Source: Dolomedes plantarius (Eukaryota; Arthropoda; Arachnida; Araneae; Dolomedidae). From it: a stretch of DNA of 64,000 bases. The DNA lies in assembly GCA_907164885.2 (NCBI GenBank), contig OU015493.1, forward strand, positions 57,926,802 through 57,990,801, read 5' to 3'. The notes beneath the pieces are model-generated. The model did no database searches, was not told the origin of the DNA, and worked only from the letters and a program-made list of their open reading frames with translations. The translations under genes and the position numbers were made by a program. Positions 32,773-44,814 of this stretch are shown piece after piece (within the stretch, counting starts at the first letter, position 1; every line of letters starts with the position of its first letter).

Positions 32773-34076
32773 TTCCCTAACATCTAATACTACATGGACT
32801 ATACTACTAACTCGCGATAGCTAATAATTGTACATCACCGTATAATATACGTCTGCTCGCCTGTGACTTCGCCGTCGAGATTAGCATACGCTGCAGTGTA
32901 CGCGCCTTTATAAAGCAGTGCTTCCATCATTTTGATAACTTCCTAAACGCGGGTTTGTGTTATTAGGTGTGGGAGTGAAAGAATGAGCTGAAGTAAAGAC
33001 TTAATTTGCGCGAGTAAAAACTATTAAAGTGCACGACAGTTTCCCTTATTCTGGTACATTTTATCCCATTAGAATCGCAGCACGAGAGTTATTATTAGTG
33101 AATTCTAAGGTTCAAGAGAAATTATCTCAGCAGTAGCATCAAATTATTCATTTCATCAAAAATAAAAATGAGTAATTCTCTTTCAAATTAGAAGTTGCAC
33201 CTTTCGGTGAAATTATTCTGTCTAAGGAAGATATTGGCGATGTGCTAACTTGGGAAAGAAGCTAGTATCAGTTTGTCTGCCAAGTCCATTTCCCAGCAGC
33301 AGGAACTGCTTTCTGCCAGTCGTCTGTCAGAATGTCTAGACTTTATTAAGGCCAGTTAAAACTTCTGGTTTCTCACGTTTCAAACAAATTCACGTCGACG
33401 AATTTAATTTGTAAAGTATGTTCACGCTGTCAATGCAGGAAAAGACATCGGGCAAGCTACGAAACACCAAGGATAAGCTGAGGTCGTTCATTTCTCAAAA
33501 TGAAATAGCGACGAAGAATAATCGAAGTAAACCTTCTTCAATTAATTCCCGTAATCGAAGTAAAACATTTTTTATACCTCTGAGAAGAATAAACATACTA
33601 TGAAAATAACAAGTTCTGAAACGGACAATTGAAGTCGCTCTGCAAATAGTAATCTATGACATTTATGTATCCATAATGTGCAAGTAATAAAACACCTCCA
33701 AAGAAATGTTAAGTTACAAATTATGCATTGTTTTTCGCCTTGTTAGAATCAAAAAGGATAAATGTTTTAGTATTTTAGCACAATAAAAAAGCTGTATTCG
33801 CTTATAAATTAGGGAGAATAAAAATCTGAGATGTAAAAGTAACCAAAAATGGATACATCTAAAACTCGCAAGTAAAACAAATTCTGACATCGATCTCAAA
33901 TTAGAACATGTAACGATTTTTATTTGTATTTCGATAAAATGTACTAATTTTTAGAAATACATTTTCCTAAAATGACCCCAGAGAATTATTTCCATACTTA
34001 AAAAATATTTCTCCAAATATTTTCAAATTTATCAGTTTTAAAGGAATAAAAGTATTGGAAAAGGACTTAAGAAGTG

Positions 34077-34120
<44 letters not shown>

Positions 34121-35157
34121 TAGTTAGTTATAAACCTGCAGATGTAATTTATCAAATTTCAGTATTGTTATTTCTTGTTTTGAGTATTACAACCGCATTT
34201 TTCTTTTAAACACATGTGTGAACGGTAGGAGTCAGATCCTAAAATATCTAATTTTCGGATCATTTTACTTTTATTTTTTCATATACATAATACATTTTTC
34301 TTTCTCATAATATTCATTTCATCAATGTTTATTTTACCTACAGGTACCTTGACTAATGATTGTTTAAGTTTGCCCTACTTTTTTCTCGGTTAAAAATTGG
34401 GAGGGGGGGATTTTGTTCTAAAAAAGCTAATATAAGCTAAAGTAATTTTTATTTCATAGGAGTTCTTAATGAGAATTACCAAACAATCTATCTGACGGAG
34501 AAAAAAACCCGAATCCAGGAATCCAGCCCGAATCCTGTAGTATCATCAAAATAAACCCGATAAGTTCCCAAAATAAATCTGAACAGTTTTTTTTTCAATA
34601 TAAAATATTCATTTAACTTCTTAAATCGTATTATCAAATGCAATCGCAGTAAAATTTATTTTAAATGTAAAGAAGAAAATAGCTCGATACAGGTAAAAAA
34701 TTTGCTTCTTTACCTGTAAAGGTATTTTTTTATCAGTAAGGTTCTCAATGCCGTGAAGCAGCCTTGATCTATTTCTCTACACGCACGATGGTAAAAAATA
34801 ATTATGAATTTAGAAACTACGAAAATAGACTGACGTTACCGCAAATCAGAACTATATCTGTATAAAAAGGAAAATTTATGGGTGGCTGCGCCTAAAAATT
34901 TTGGAAGCTGAAATCTCTCCTTGAAAAGGAAGTTAATTTATGTTTACTGTTGTTGGCGAAAATAGAATGCAACTTTCACCCTTGAACCTTCTTAAACGGT
35001 AGAGTACCTGAAAGCTTTTCCGAAAGTTAATATTGCTATCCTAACTTCTCGAAAAACGTTCATCAATAAATAAAAATGTATCTTTAAAGGGATATTATTT
35101 TAATTTCTTTTATTAGTACAAGTACTGATGGGAAAGTAGGAGAGAATTACCGTAAAA
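32773..35157. other. Spacer with TA/TG microsatellite
   Basis: A (TA)n run passes into (TG)n at about 34079-34120. No gene was recognised. Confidence 0.5.
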
Positions 35158-35541
35158 TCTTGAGTATAATGCGCAAGTTTTTTTCACATTTTAGTCCGCA
35201 AAAATGAGGGTGCGTATTATACCCTTGTACAAAAAATGCAGTTTTAAACATTGAATAAACGACAAATAATAGATGAGGTGTATTCTAGTAAAGGTGATTA
35301 AGACTGATAATATGACAGTATTGTTTGTTTTGAATTAAAAATTTAAGTTTTTTTTTTTTGCTACCGAATCTGACATTTTCGTCTATTTTTATTACAAGTT
35401 TTATTTATTTTAATAAGTATTTGTGCAATTTTTAAATAAAATATTAAAAGGTTATGGGTGCATATTATAGTCGAATTTTAATTTTTTCCGAAAATTTCGA
35501 GCAAAATCAAGCATGCGTATTATAGTCAAGATTTTACGGTA
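35158..35541. mobile_element. 380-bp Tc1/mariner or pogo-type MITE
   Basis: TA at 35158-35159 and 35540-35541 flank the element. The ends CCGTAAAATCTTGAGTATAA and the complement of CCGTAAAATCTTGACTATAA pair over about 25 bp, followed by further GCGCA/TGCGTATTATA motifs, one of which is repeated internally. It carries no coding sequence. Confidence 0.85.
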
Positions 35542-35940
35542 CTGTATTTTCTGCACTTATCTTACAATGCTTCTATTAAGAATTTCTAAATAACCATAAT
35601 ATAAATTTTAGTCGGCTGCATAAAATATATTTAAAAGTAAATATATAGTAAAATAAAAATATAGTTTACTATAAATACACACATATTTGCATAGTTTCTT
35701 TTATAAAAATATACGATTCCCTGTGACATCTACCTAATCCCCTAGCTACGTTTATGACCATATGGGGAGGAGACGCCAATATTCCCTCTCTCACTCGCCC
35801 CTCCCTCCCCCTCCGTGATGACCCAGGTGTTGGCCAGAAGGAAATGTAGTCCATTGAAGAGAAGATTGCGCCTATGAATAAAACTTAAAAAGCACTTGTC
35901 TTACAAGATGAATTGGTCTTTTAAAAATTTGAGATATTCA
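35542..35940. other. Spacer, no gene seen
   Basis: Nothing recognised beyond AT-rich sequence and a short C-rich patch near 35780-35820. Confidence 0.45.
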
Positions 35941-36678
35941 TCTATATATATATAAAACAGTTCAGTAACTGACTGACTGACTGACTGGCAGACAGATAAC
36001 GCACAGACCAAACCGCTGGACCTAAGGGACTGAAATTTTGTATGGTGATTCTTCTTATAGTGTAGGGATGTACTAAGAAAGATTTTTGAAAAATTCTTCT
36101 TAAATTTTTTTTAATTAAATTTTAAGCTGTTTTTGTAACTTTTTTAAAATTTGCATTTAAAATAATAATCTGAGGGTTATAAAATTTATATTACGAGAAA
36201 GGTCATAAAAATTCCTTTAAAATGAAATCTTTTCTGAATCTTTACCTCCATTTTCTGATTTTTGGTGAATTTTTAAAGATTAATTTTTAGAATTTAATTT
36301 ATTAAATGCTGATCACGTGGTTTTTTTTTTCTTTTTGCGATACTTTAAATTGATTTTGCTTCACGTGCATAACAATGAAATAAATTGGCAAAAAAATATT
36401 GAAATACGGTAAAAGATGAAATTTGACTACTATACTAACTGTGATGGAAGTTTTTTAAGAATTTAATTCAAAATAGTATGTTTTATTAATATTAAAGACA
36501 CAAATTAATTGCATACATTGGCCGTTGTATTTAATTTGAATATTTTCTTCTACATTATTTTGTCTATAAAAATATTCGTTACGATTTTTTTATAAATATT
36601 TTTTTGGCATTAATTGCATACGTTGGCCGTTGTATTTAATTTGAATGTACTCCGTAGTGAAGCACGAGTATTCAGCTA

Positions 36679-36680
<2 letters not shown>
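35941..36680 (+). mobile_element. Nonautonomous Helitron-like element
   Basis: The element starts TCTATATATATATAAAAC at 35941 and ends CAGCTAGT at 36680. It sits between A and T, as Helitrons do (TC start, CTRR-T end, A|T target). Just before the end, CCGTAGTGAAGCACGAG is a decayed version of a short hairpin. There is no TIR or target duplication. The opening (CTGA)n plus ACGCACAGACCAAACCG block recurs at 29474-29545. No Rep/helicase is encoded. The family assignment rests on the termini. Confidence 0.6.
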
Positions 36681-36681
<1 letters not shown>

Positions 36682-36724
<43 letters not shown>

Positions 36725-36752
36725 AAAAATATATATATATATATATATATAT
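36682..36752. repeat. (TA)n tracts
   Basis: Two TA runs separated by about 20 bases, directly after the Helitron-like 3' end. Confidence 0.95.
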
Positions 36753-37452
36753 GGAAATGAAATATTGATCATATGACATATTGACATTTTTTATATAATA
36801 TAGAGAATAATAGATACGATTCTCTTAGATTTACACAATGTATAACAATTTTAAACATGTTCAATTTTTAATGTTAGGAAAGTTTTAGGTGAAAATCAAT
36901 AAATAGTTTATCTGTTGAATATAAGGATCTCGGAATAGAAACGGTGAATATGAAATTCATGGTGTTGAGAAAACGCGTTTAAAGTTTGGAAATGCTCTCA
37001 GGATAGGAAGGTAAAATATAGACTTTATACCTCAGTTGAAGATCATGCAGGCGTGCAGAGAAGGGCAGTAAAGTAAACAAAACAAATGTATAGTAACCCT
37101 TTCTCCTCCAACAGTACAGCACTTAGTTTTCAGCTATTTTTAGGCAGTCCGTACATTAAATGCTATTTACAACATACTAAAGATGTATGTAGACGTAAAA
37201 GTTATAATATGGTGTTCTTAAAATATCAATGAATAGATTTGTGTTTAAAAAAAGGAAAAAATAGTTTTTGCCCCTTCTCCACCGATCTCCTGATATGTAT
37301 CCGGATCCATTTATAAGATGATTATGTAATGGCATTGCCTAACATATTTAACACAATGTAAGCTTTGCTCTGTTCTGAGATGCTGCAGCGTCATAAAAAT
37401 GAAACCGAAATTTTTACAGGGGTAAGATAAATTCTGAAGATTTTTTTCAACA
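36753..37452. other. Spacer, no gene seen
   Basis: No domain or repeat boundary recognised. Confidence 0.5.
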
Positions 37453-38323
37453 CAAAATAATTGTGTGTGTGTGTTTGTTTGTGACTTATTCCACCCGCTC
37501 TAGCCGTAGGCTAGACCAGGTCCATGAGGCCAAAAGTTACTATGAAATCGTTAACAAGCAAAGGGTCTCTATAAATATCCTTCTTGGCAAGCCCCAGGCA
37601 GTTTAGAATATGGTCAGGAGAGGCTTCAGCAGTATTGCATTTAGAGCAAAAAGGGAAAGATTTTTGGCCCTGATTGTAAACAAGACACTTTAGGTGTCCA
37701 CTAGCAAATCTGCTAATAGTGGTCTGCATCCTTCTGTTGCCCTTGACATTAAGGGCACCACCAAGATATTTTCGGTCGTACCAGTGGTGTGTCGGAGGGG
37801 TCTTCCATAAATGCTGATTAATAAGTTTTCTTCTTGAGTAAATTTTAAGGTAAGTTAAAGTATCTCGCGAAGAAATAGGAAGTGAGGCTCCATCCTTAAC
37901 AAGAATATCAGCAGTCTCGTTTCCAAAAAGTCCTATATGAGACGGAACCCATTGTAAATATACCTCTTGTTGTTTAGAAAGGTCTTTGAGGATCTCCAGT
38001 ATCGACAGTGAAGTTTATCCCCGACTCTTGTCCAGTTGCTCAAGTGCTGAATGGCACTGCGGCTGTCAGTTAGGATCCAAATATCACGGTGAGAGGTTTC
38101 ATTCTTAATAGTTTTCAATCCCTCTTCAATGGCAATAAGTTCAGATCTGAATACTGAGCAGTAATCTGGATTCCTAAACTTGTAATGATTTGAGTTAGTA
38201 GGGGTCTTGATAAAAATATCACTGCCGCAGGCATTGTGTTCATCTTTACTGCCATCGGTATAAATCTGAATAGCAGTATGAGGGATTTGAATTACAAAAT
38301 AATACCCTTCCCAAAATAATTGT
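37453..38323 (-). mobile_element. 5'-truncated LINE with 12-bp target duplication
   Basis: CAAAATAATTGT at 37453-37464 and again at 38312-38323 is a perfect 12-bp target duplication around an 847-bp insert. On the minus strand the insert begins mid-ORF2 and ends in a short CA/ACA-rich tail, as expected for a truncated target-primed insertion. Confidence 0.88.
37511..38290 (-). pseudogene. LINE ORF2 C-terminus: RNase H domain and CCHC-like tail
   Basis: This is the end of a non-LTR retrotransposon polyprotein. Minus-strand motifs in order: IQIYTDGSKD (first RNase H Asp), FRSELIAIEEGLK (Glu), WILTDSRSAIQHL (second Asp), then VPSHIGLFGNETADILVK (the His and final Asp). The tail has CSKCNTAEASPDHILNC, the zinc-knuckle-like motif found near the end of many such polyproteins. 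The frame stops at TAG 37511-37513. A one-base loss near 38013 shifts the frame just after the second Asp. RT and endonuclease are absent through 5' truncation. RNase H places it in the I-like group rather than RTE or CR1. Confidence 0.9.
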
Positions 38324-40049
38324 TTAACGGTGTATTAAATCATATTATCACATGCGTCCGCAACGATATTTTTCATTCAAATGGCAAGAAATAAAACAGT
38401 TATTTTTTTAAGCAAATGAAAATTTACGTTGTTTGTGCGTGTTTCTTTCTTATTAGCACTATCAGTGCCTGGTTTGTTCCTCTAAATGTGCTATGAAGAA
38501 GAATTACGAATTTAGATGCAACAAAAAGCAGTGATATCGACGGGAAACTTATCAACGTTAGTCTATAATGGAAAAGTTGTTAGATACTGCTACTAGGGAT
38601 TTTGAGGATGAAATATGTATGTTGAAACTGGCGGGATTCGAGACCTAATTCAGTTACAGGAATTTGGTAAAAGAAAAAGGGATAACTGCACACTTCCCCG
38701 AAAAAGGGGGGCTTGCCTTTGACTGAACAAGCTCTGCAAGGAATAGTCTCCTGCAAGCACATGAAAATGTTCAATGAGTTCTTCCTACTAGAATGATTGT
38801 CTTTCGCAGATTGCCTAACTAGCCTAGAAAATACTGAAATACTGAATTGCCTAGAAAATACTGAAATAAAAATTATATTTTCGAAGTATGCATAACAGTA
38901 ACATGTTATGAAATGAATCAGAAAGTTATTGATACGCAAGTAAAAAAGAGTTTTTCGTGGAAGATTAATTTTTGCACCTTTTTTTAAAAAAGAGAAAAAA
39001 CATTTTTGTTCTTGGAACGACAGACGCTAAATCTACAATATTTTATCCCATCAAAATATCACTATAGACTGAGAATTTCGAGAATCTGATACTTAGTTTG
39101 AATTTAAATTTTTAGTTTGAAGATTTTCCTCTTAATATCTCACTAAAGTTTTCTCGTAGACTTGGCAACCACTTCTATTTACGAACCACGTTTCAAAGTC
39201 CCGAAAGATTAAATAAATATATGCACTGTATGCAAATGTATCACCAATCTCAGACTTAATGATTGTTCAAAACAAATGATTGTTCAAAACATAGATATAC
39301 GCATCCAATAAGGCTCTGTAAATTAATTAGCAATCAGAAGTGTTCATATCTCAAAGTATATAGGTTTCAAACTTTCCATCAGTTGTAATTAGAATATATC
39401 AATATCAAATTCCTTCGATGGTTCAGAAAAGTAAAGATGTATGTATCTGACGGGATAGTATACAGATTTAAATGTAGCGAGTCTCTGGTTAATATGGATT
39501 TTACATACCCAGAAACAATATCAGACCTCAGGCGTTTAATTTCCGGTGTGCATACAAGGAAAACTAAAAAATTCAGAAACTTTAAAAATAAACACTCTAA
39601 AGAATCTTTAGAATTATCGGGCGTGATATATCAGTCTGTATCATTTTATTTTTTCATTTGTAGACAACGGCACGATCATTTCTCTTTGCAATACAGAAAT
39701 AAATGTCAGCAAATTTTTATTCATAAAGTACTCGTAAAAGGATTAGTGGGGAAGGGATATGGCCATTTTAAAAGTAGTGGGATTAAAAAAAAGTTGAAAT
39801 CTGGAAATTCCGAATCTGATAGCTGAACAGGCACATTTCAGTGCCATCTGTAATAAACAGTAAAAAATAATGGAGTGAAAAACAGGGTGCTCTGAGAAGC
39901 TTACTGGTATATATGCAAGAAAGCAGGGGAAAAAAATCTCATACAAACAATTACCGTTTATATCGTTGACAACTTATCATAGATCGCATTGGGATAGTGT
40001 GGAATCAACAAACCGGGCTTCATGCCTCATTTCTGCGACAGAAATTTGT
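38324..40049. other. Spacer with small tandem duplications
   Basis: CCTAGAAAATACTGAAATA is duplicated in tandem at about 38822-38872, and ATGATTGTTCAAAACA near 39258-39289. The 129-codon frame at 39437-39826 has no recognisable domain. Confidence 0.5.
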
Positions 40050-40600
40050 ACAGTATTTCGGAGCTCTATTTTCCGCCATGTGGCCTTTACATGCACACAA
40101 ATGGCACGGTGAGAGGTCGTACGTGTCGACTTACCGGTGTCTGCGTTTGATCACTCGGGCGCCGCTGTCCCGTCCATCAGCTGTGCCGGGTCCGGCGGAG
40201 CATCCGTGCAACAGGTGGGGGGACTCGCACTCACGCACGCACGGCCAGGAGAGAAGAAACACGCGCCTGTTGAACGGAGCGGCGGCGAAAAGAACCTGGG
40301 GGCCGGCGGAACTGTTCCGGCCCCACCTGTGGCTCCAGCTTCTTCCACACTCTCCCTCGCCTCTGCCTCCCTACCCCTCTCTCTCTCTCCGAAGTATCGA
40401 TCGGAGCAGAGTTCCTGAGCTAAAGATAGTAACCTGCTTCCAGCAATAATAAATAGCAGATGCGGCAGAGTCGCCACTCAGTCAGAAATCGCTCTCCTCC
40501 TCCCCGTTAGACGCTCCCTCTCCCCCGACCTTCCCGCACACATCCCGGGTACCCGGGATTTTTGGGAAAGTTTTTTGGGGAAAAATGTATTCGGTGTTAG
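40050..40600 (+). promoter_or_regulatory. CpG island with candidate core promoter
   Basis: About 500 bp are strongly GC- and CpG-rich. Near its right side, ATAAATA (40449-40455) lies 25-31 bases upstream of the A in TCAGTC (A at 40480), which is the arthropod initiator consensus. AGACG at 40509-40513 (+30) resembles a downstream promoter element, two bases off the usual +28. The arrangement suggests transcription rightward from about 40480. Long open frames across the island are compositional artefacts with no domain. Any transcript downstream was not identified. Confidence 0.45.
40542..40559. promoter_or_regulatory. 18-bp perfect palindrome
   Basis: ATCCCGGGTACCCGGGAT reads the same on both strands. 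It lies 62-79 bases downstream of the proposed start site. It could bind a dimeric factor or be a chance feature of the CpG island. Confidence 0.8.
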
Positions 40601-40732
40601 ATTCCTGGAAACAGTGTTGCACTGGGGGGTGAATGATGTATTTCCGGATGAGTACGAAACGAACCAGACATCGCGGTGCACGGATGTCTGGGGCCGTGCA
40701 CACCGGCATTGTTTTCCGTCCCGGAGCAAACG

Positions 40733-40820
40733 ATTTTAGATCGAAAGTAAGACACACAAAAAAAATAGAAAATGTCTTCACAAACTATTTTAGATCGAGA
40801 GTGCCACAAAAAAAACGAAA
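40733..40820 (+). repeat. Imperfect tandem pair
   Basis: ATTTTAGATCGAAAGT...CACAAAAAAAA is followed about 56 bases later by ATTTTAGATCGAGAGTGCCACAAAAAAAA. A GTAAGA sequence in the first copy could act as a splice donor for a transcript from the island. Confidence 0.6.
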
Positions 40821-40860
40821 AAAAAGTTTTCGAAATCGAGAGAGAGAAAAAATTGATTAG

Positions 40861-41890
40861 CGTCTGTTAGCTTTCTCTCCAACTACAGTCAACTTTATGC
40901 ACGTTAAGAGAGCGAATTTTTCTTTCCAGTAAAATCTACTGAGTATGAAAATCCTCTGTAGAAATACGTTCAGCGCAACAATGCTTCACCAACGTCAAAA
41001 GTTTATCGGCTGAAACATGACAGGTTAATGGTTGAGCATCCCGTAACCAAATATCTGATAACCGAAATGCTCCGAAATCTGAAATTATTACTTATTTATT
41101 TACTTATTGTTGAGCCTGTTTATTATATATATGTGTGTGTGTGTGTGAGGATATTCACATGCATACAATGAATTTGACGAAATGGGAACACATATAGAAG
41201 GCAGTCGTTGTTTAATATGTAGTCGTGAGTGCTTGATGAGAGAAGCACATTCACATAGCCAGAGATACACGAATTACACGGTGTAACATTATTTATTTAT
41301 CATGAAGCACTAAGAGGCCATTATTCCAGCACATCACTATAAGGTAGGTTGACGAACAGGACACAAACAATAGTAGCGCCACCGGATCCCGCCGGGGCAA
41401 TCAGAATATGGAAACTCTATTACATCTTATTTGATGAACACCACATAATGGGACAGTAGCAGCGTATATTTTTAGGTTTAGAAAGGAACGCGCGAAGATC
41501 ACAAAAAGCGAAGCAAGGACGGCACTAGCACAGGGCAAGAAAACAAATAGAAAGCCCTCGGAAACTGCTGTTTAACCTTTTTTACCAAGGGTTCGTGACC
41601 CTGACGCTAGGTGTCTAAAAAAATTTTAATTGGTTAGGAACAGACATATGACTGACCATGTGGTATATGAGTCAAAAGTCGTAGGATTTTTCGAGAGGGG
41701 ATCGAGATCACGGGATTCTGAATCATGCCTAAAAATAACTTTAATGTTCCACGTGGCGGTTTAAGGGACAAATTAGTTAGCTTGTTTATTCCTAGATCAC
41801 AATTTGGAAAAAGGGACTGTACTTTATTGAAACGATAACAGGATAATTTAGAATACGCGTTAGATTAGGACAATTAATAATAGTGGGGTG

Positions 41891-41941
<51 letters not shown>

Positions 41942-42430
41942 CCTCCGATCGACGCTTTACATATATACTTAGATATATATCTGATACTAAACCAAATACA
42001 TCAGCGAACATACGTGGCTAATAGTCGTGTTGAAAGGGTTAAGTACATATATGTCAATAGGAGAAAGAAAATTAAGTTAAATGATGGCATATAATTGAGT
42101 ATCGGGAATAAAAGCGTAGAGAAAAAATCCTAGTATAGGAGATTTTGTTCCAAGCTTAAAATTGTTCAAAATATTTTTGAATTATCATCAGGTTATGGGT
42201 TTTTGGTGTATATGAAACACAGATCGACTTTTCCTTAAAACTCGGGACCATTCCTAAAATATCTTATTATGTACGTGCCTAAGTTTCCTCATTCAAAACA
42301 CTTCTGATCTCAAACATTTTGATCAAGAGATATGCAAAATGTATAAGGTTGTTTCTTTATTTGTTGCTACATAAGTGGCAACAAACCTAGGCTTGTCTTA
42401 AATCCATATCTTGTGTTATGTTTAGACAAA
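40861..42430. other. Spacer with microsatellites
   Basis: A (TG)n run lies near 41130-41148 and a (TA)n run at about 41891-41937. A possible single Tigger-like end (CAGGTTAATGGTTGAGCATC) lies near 41019, with no partner found. No gene was recognised. Confidence 0.5.
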
Positions 42431-42432
42431 TA

Positions 42433-43695
42433 CAGAGGCTGTTCACACATTTTTTAGACGATGTATATTGTATTCACAAAACTAAATTACATAAAATTCT
42501 TGTGTTTTAAATGTTCTATTTGACATCCCTTATTCTGAACTATCTTTCGATACCGCAATTTCCAGGATAATAATGTCTTTTGAAGTGTCAGAACAGGTAT
42601 TCTATCCCATTCCTCCTGAACAGCTTTCCAGAGTCCTGTAAGGGTTTTGGGACGACGTTTGGATAATGCAGATTTTAAAAGTCCGAAAGCACAAAAATCC
42701 ATAGGTGATACATCGGGATATTTAGTAGGGATATCAGTGAAGGGTATGGCCTTGATACCAGTTTTTTGTTCCATTTCTTTTAGGAAATTTACAGTGGATT
42801 TTGATGTGTGACTGCTAGCTTTGTCCTGATGGAGTCTCTCAGATTGATGGCACTGTGGGTAAAGCGATGGTATTTCATTCAGAAAAATTGGCAATAAAAT
42901 ATGTTCCTGATAGTATTTGGAGTTAATCTTGACATTTTTTTCCACTCTCTTTATTTTTAACTTGCCATTATAAGAAAAACCAGCAACAACCATGAATCCC
43001 TTAGAAAAACTTTATTTCGATTCTTTGAACCATGTACTTAAATTTTTTTCTCCCCTTTTACGATAATAAATGGCTCTTTTTTTGTTGCAATCATTTAAAT
43101 ACACCCATGATTCATCTATTGTGACAGTTGTTTTCCATTTTTCTTTGGATAAGTGTTTCTCATATAGAATTCTGCAGCGTGTCCTGCGTTCAGCGATATG
43201 ATTTGGAAGAAGACGATGCACATTGCGTTTTTTCGCTTTCTTAAGATTTAAATCAACGTTTATCATTTTGTTTACAGTGGACACCGAGCATTTTAATGAT
43301 TTTGCAACTGTCCTTTGACTAGGGGGATTTTCTTTTAACATTAAACAACGTACCTTTGCAATAGTCGAAGTCCGTTTTTTCCTTGGATACTTGTTTGGAA
43401 TTTTTGTCCCACTTGAGGCTCCAATTTGACGTTTTTTTTTCTTTCTTGTTGACGATATTACCTATCGACGCTTTAGATATCACAAAACCATGACTCTCAC
43501 ATCTTTTTTGGATAACGGAGTATGCATATTTCTCTTCGGAAAGAGCATAAATGTAGCCTTCGAACCACTGCTTTGTTAATAACGCCATTTTGAATAAAAA
43601 CAAAACTTTCAAGCCGTAGACGATAATTTTGACATTTAAAAACATAGTACAATTGCAATTATTTATTAGTCTAAAAATTGTGCGAACAGCCTCTG
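42433..43695 (-). mobile_element. DD41D mariner element, copy 2
   Basis: TA at 42431-42432 and 43696-43697 flank a 1263-bp element. The TIRs CAGAGGCTGTTCACACATTT and the complement of CAGAGGCTGTTCGCACAATT pair over about 27 bp with two mismatches. It is the more complete of the two copies. Confidence 0.95.
42487..43590 (-). pseudogene. Mariner transposase, copy 2, DD41D
   Basis: Cut-and-paste transposase of the IS630/Tc1/mariner superfamily, read on the minus strand. The start is probably MALLTKQWFEGYIYALSEEK near 43590. A helix-turn-helix (RTVAKSLKCSVSTVNKMI) precedes the first catalytic Asp in TVTIDESWVYL. The second Asp is in LHQDKASSH, the third in YPDVSPMDF. Counting residues, 41 lie between the second and third Asp, which assigns it to the DD41D (rosa-like) group rather than DD34D mariner. 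The frame is broken at an A-run near 43432-43440, as in copy 1, and again near 42993-43012. The product would therefore not be full length. Confidence 0.92.
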
Positions 43696-43697
43696 TA

Positions 43698-44814
43698 TTC
43701 CAGCAATGTACGATTCTGAAACTATGGTTTGCAAACCCCCAAAAGTACGTGCGACATTCGGAGAAAACTCTGAAGGGTAAAATTCGAAGATTGGAGAAAA
43801 TAACCGTGGAAGGGAAATTTTTTTCTTTCAGTTTCCTGGCAAACTCGCAAAACTGTTATTTTTCTTCGGTTGGCATACTTAGTTATAGGTCTTATATTAA
43901 TGGTATTTATTTCATTACTTTAAAAATATATAGAAATTAAATTTAGGAAGAAAGTTTTCAAAATGAAAAGACTCCACATCAGCGGGATAACTTAGTTCAA
44001 AAATAGCAGCTGAAAAATTGATCTAAAACAAAAACCCGGGGTAATTGCTGGCTGTCTAATCAATTGATTGTTGCAGTGGTAATAACTGGGCAGGTGGGAA
44101 GAGCTGTTATTAAACTCCAAACAAACATATAACAAATATTTATGGTGTAAAACATGCAGCACTATCGGAAAAATAAATTGTTAATAAAGTAAACAAATAT
44201 GCCTTTCATTCCATTTTTTTAGCCTTTGGTTTCAGAAAGAAAGCAGGAAGATGTAAGGAAAGGAATTCAAAATGAGACGCCCTCACATCGACTGAATAGT
44301 TTGTAAGGATGGGGGAGGTCAAGTTTCGAATCTCCATTTTGGTTACGAAGTGTAATAGGAGCAGCATCTCTTCAGAAAAATAAATATTCCCTGGCAGGAA
44401 ATAAACCAAAAAATTACAAGTGAAAAATGCGTCTGTAAGGTTTTTTACCTCGTGGAAAAATTTCAATCTTACGTTACCATTCAAGAAGCATGAATCGAAG
44501 CCAATATTAGGTAAGTTTTTTTCTGCCTCAAAAAATAGTGTCTGTGTGATGTTTCCAAGTGAAGTTTATACCATCAAAAATTTAAAGAACTTTTTGATCA
44601 CTATCCACAATGTTTGTAAATTTCCAAATATTTGCAGAATTCATAATAGTATTTGTAGAATTATGGAAATGAGAATTGAGAGGTCCAAATGGGAAGTATC
44701 TGAGTAAGAAGTTCTAATAGCACTTACTTAGTCGTTAAATGGTTTTACTACCAACCCTTGGGAGTCCGCAAGTAAAAAGTGCATGTTGCAAATTGAAATT
44801 ATATAGTATATTGT
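43698..44814. other. Spacer, no gene seen
   Basis: Frames of about 90-100 codons on both strands near 44206-44707 overlap one another and have no recognisable domain. Confidence 0.45.

Noticed and set aside
36590..36787. Tyr-Ile repeat protein
   Set aside because: Translation of a TA microsatellite.
39997..40477. Overlapping open frames of 93-150 codons on both strands
   Set aside because: They follow the GC-rich composition of the CpG island, overlap on both strands and contain no recognisable domain.
41019..41085. Tigger-like terminus (CAGGTTAATGGTTGAGCATC)
   Set aside because: No partner end or TA duplication was found; too short to call an element.
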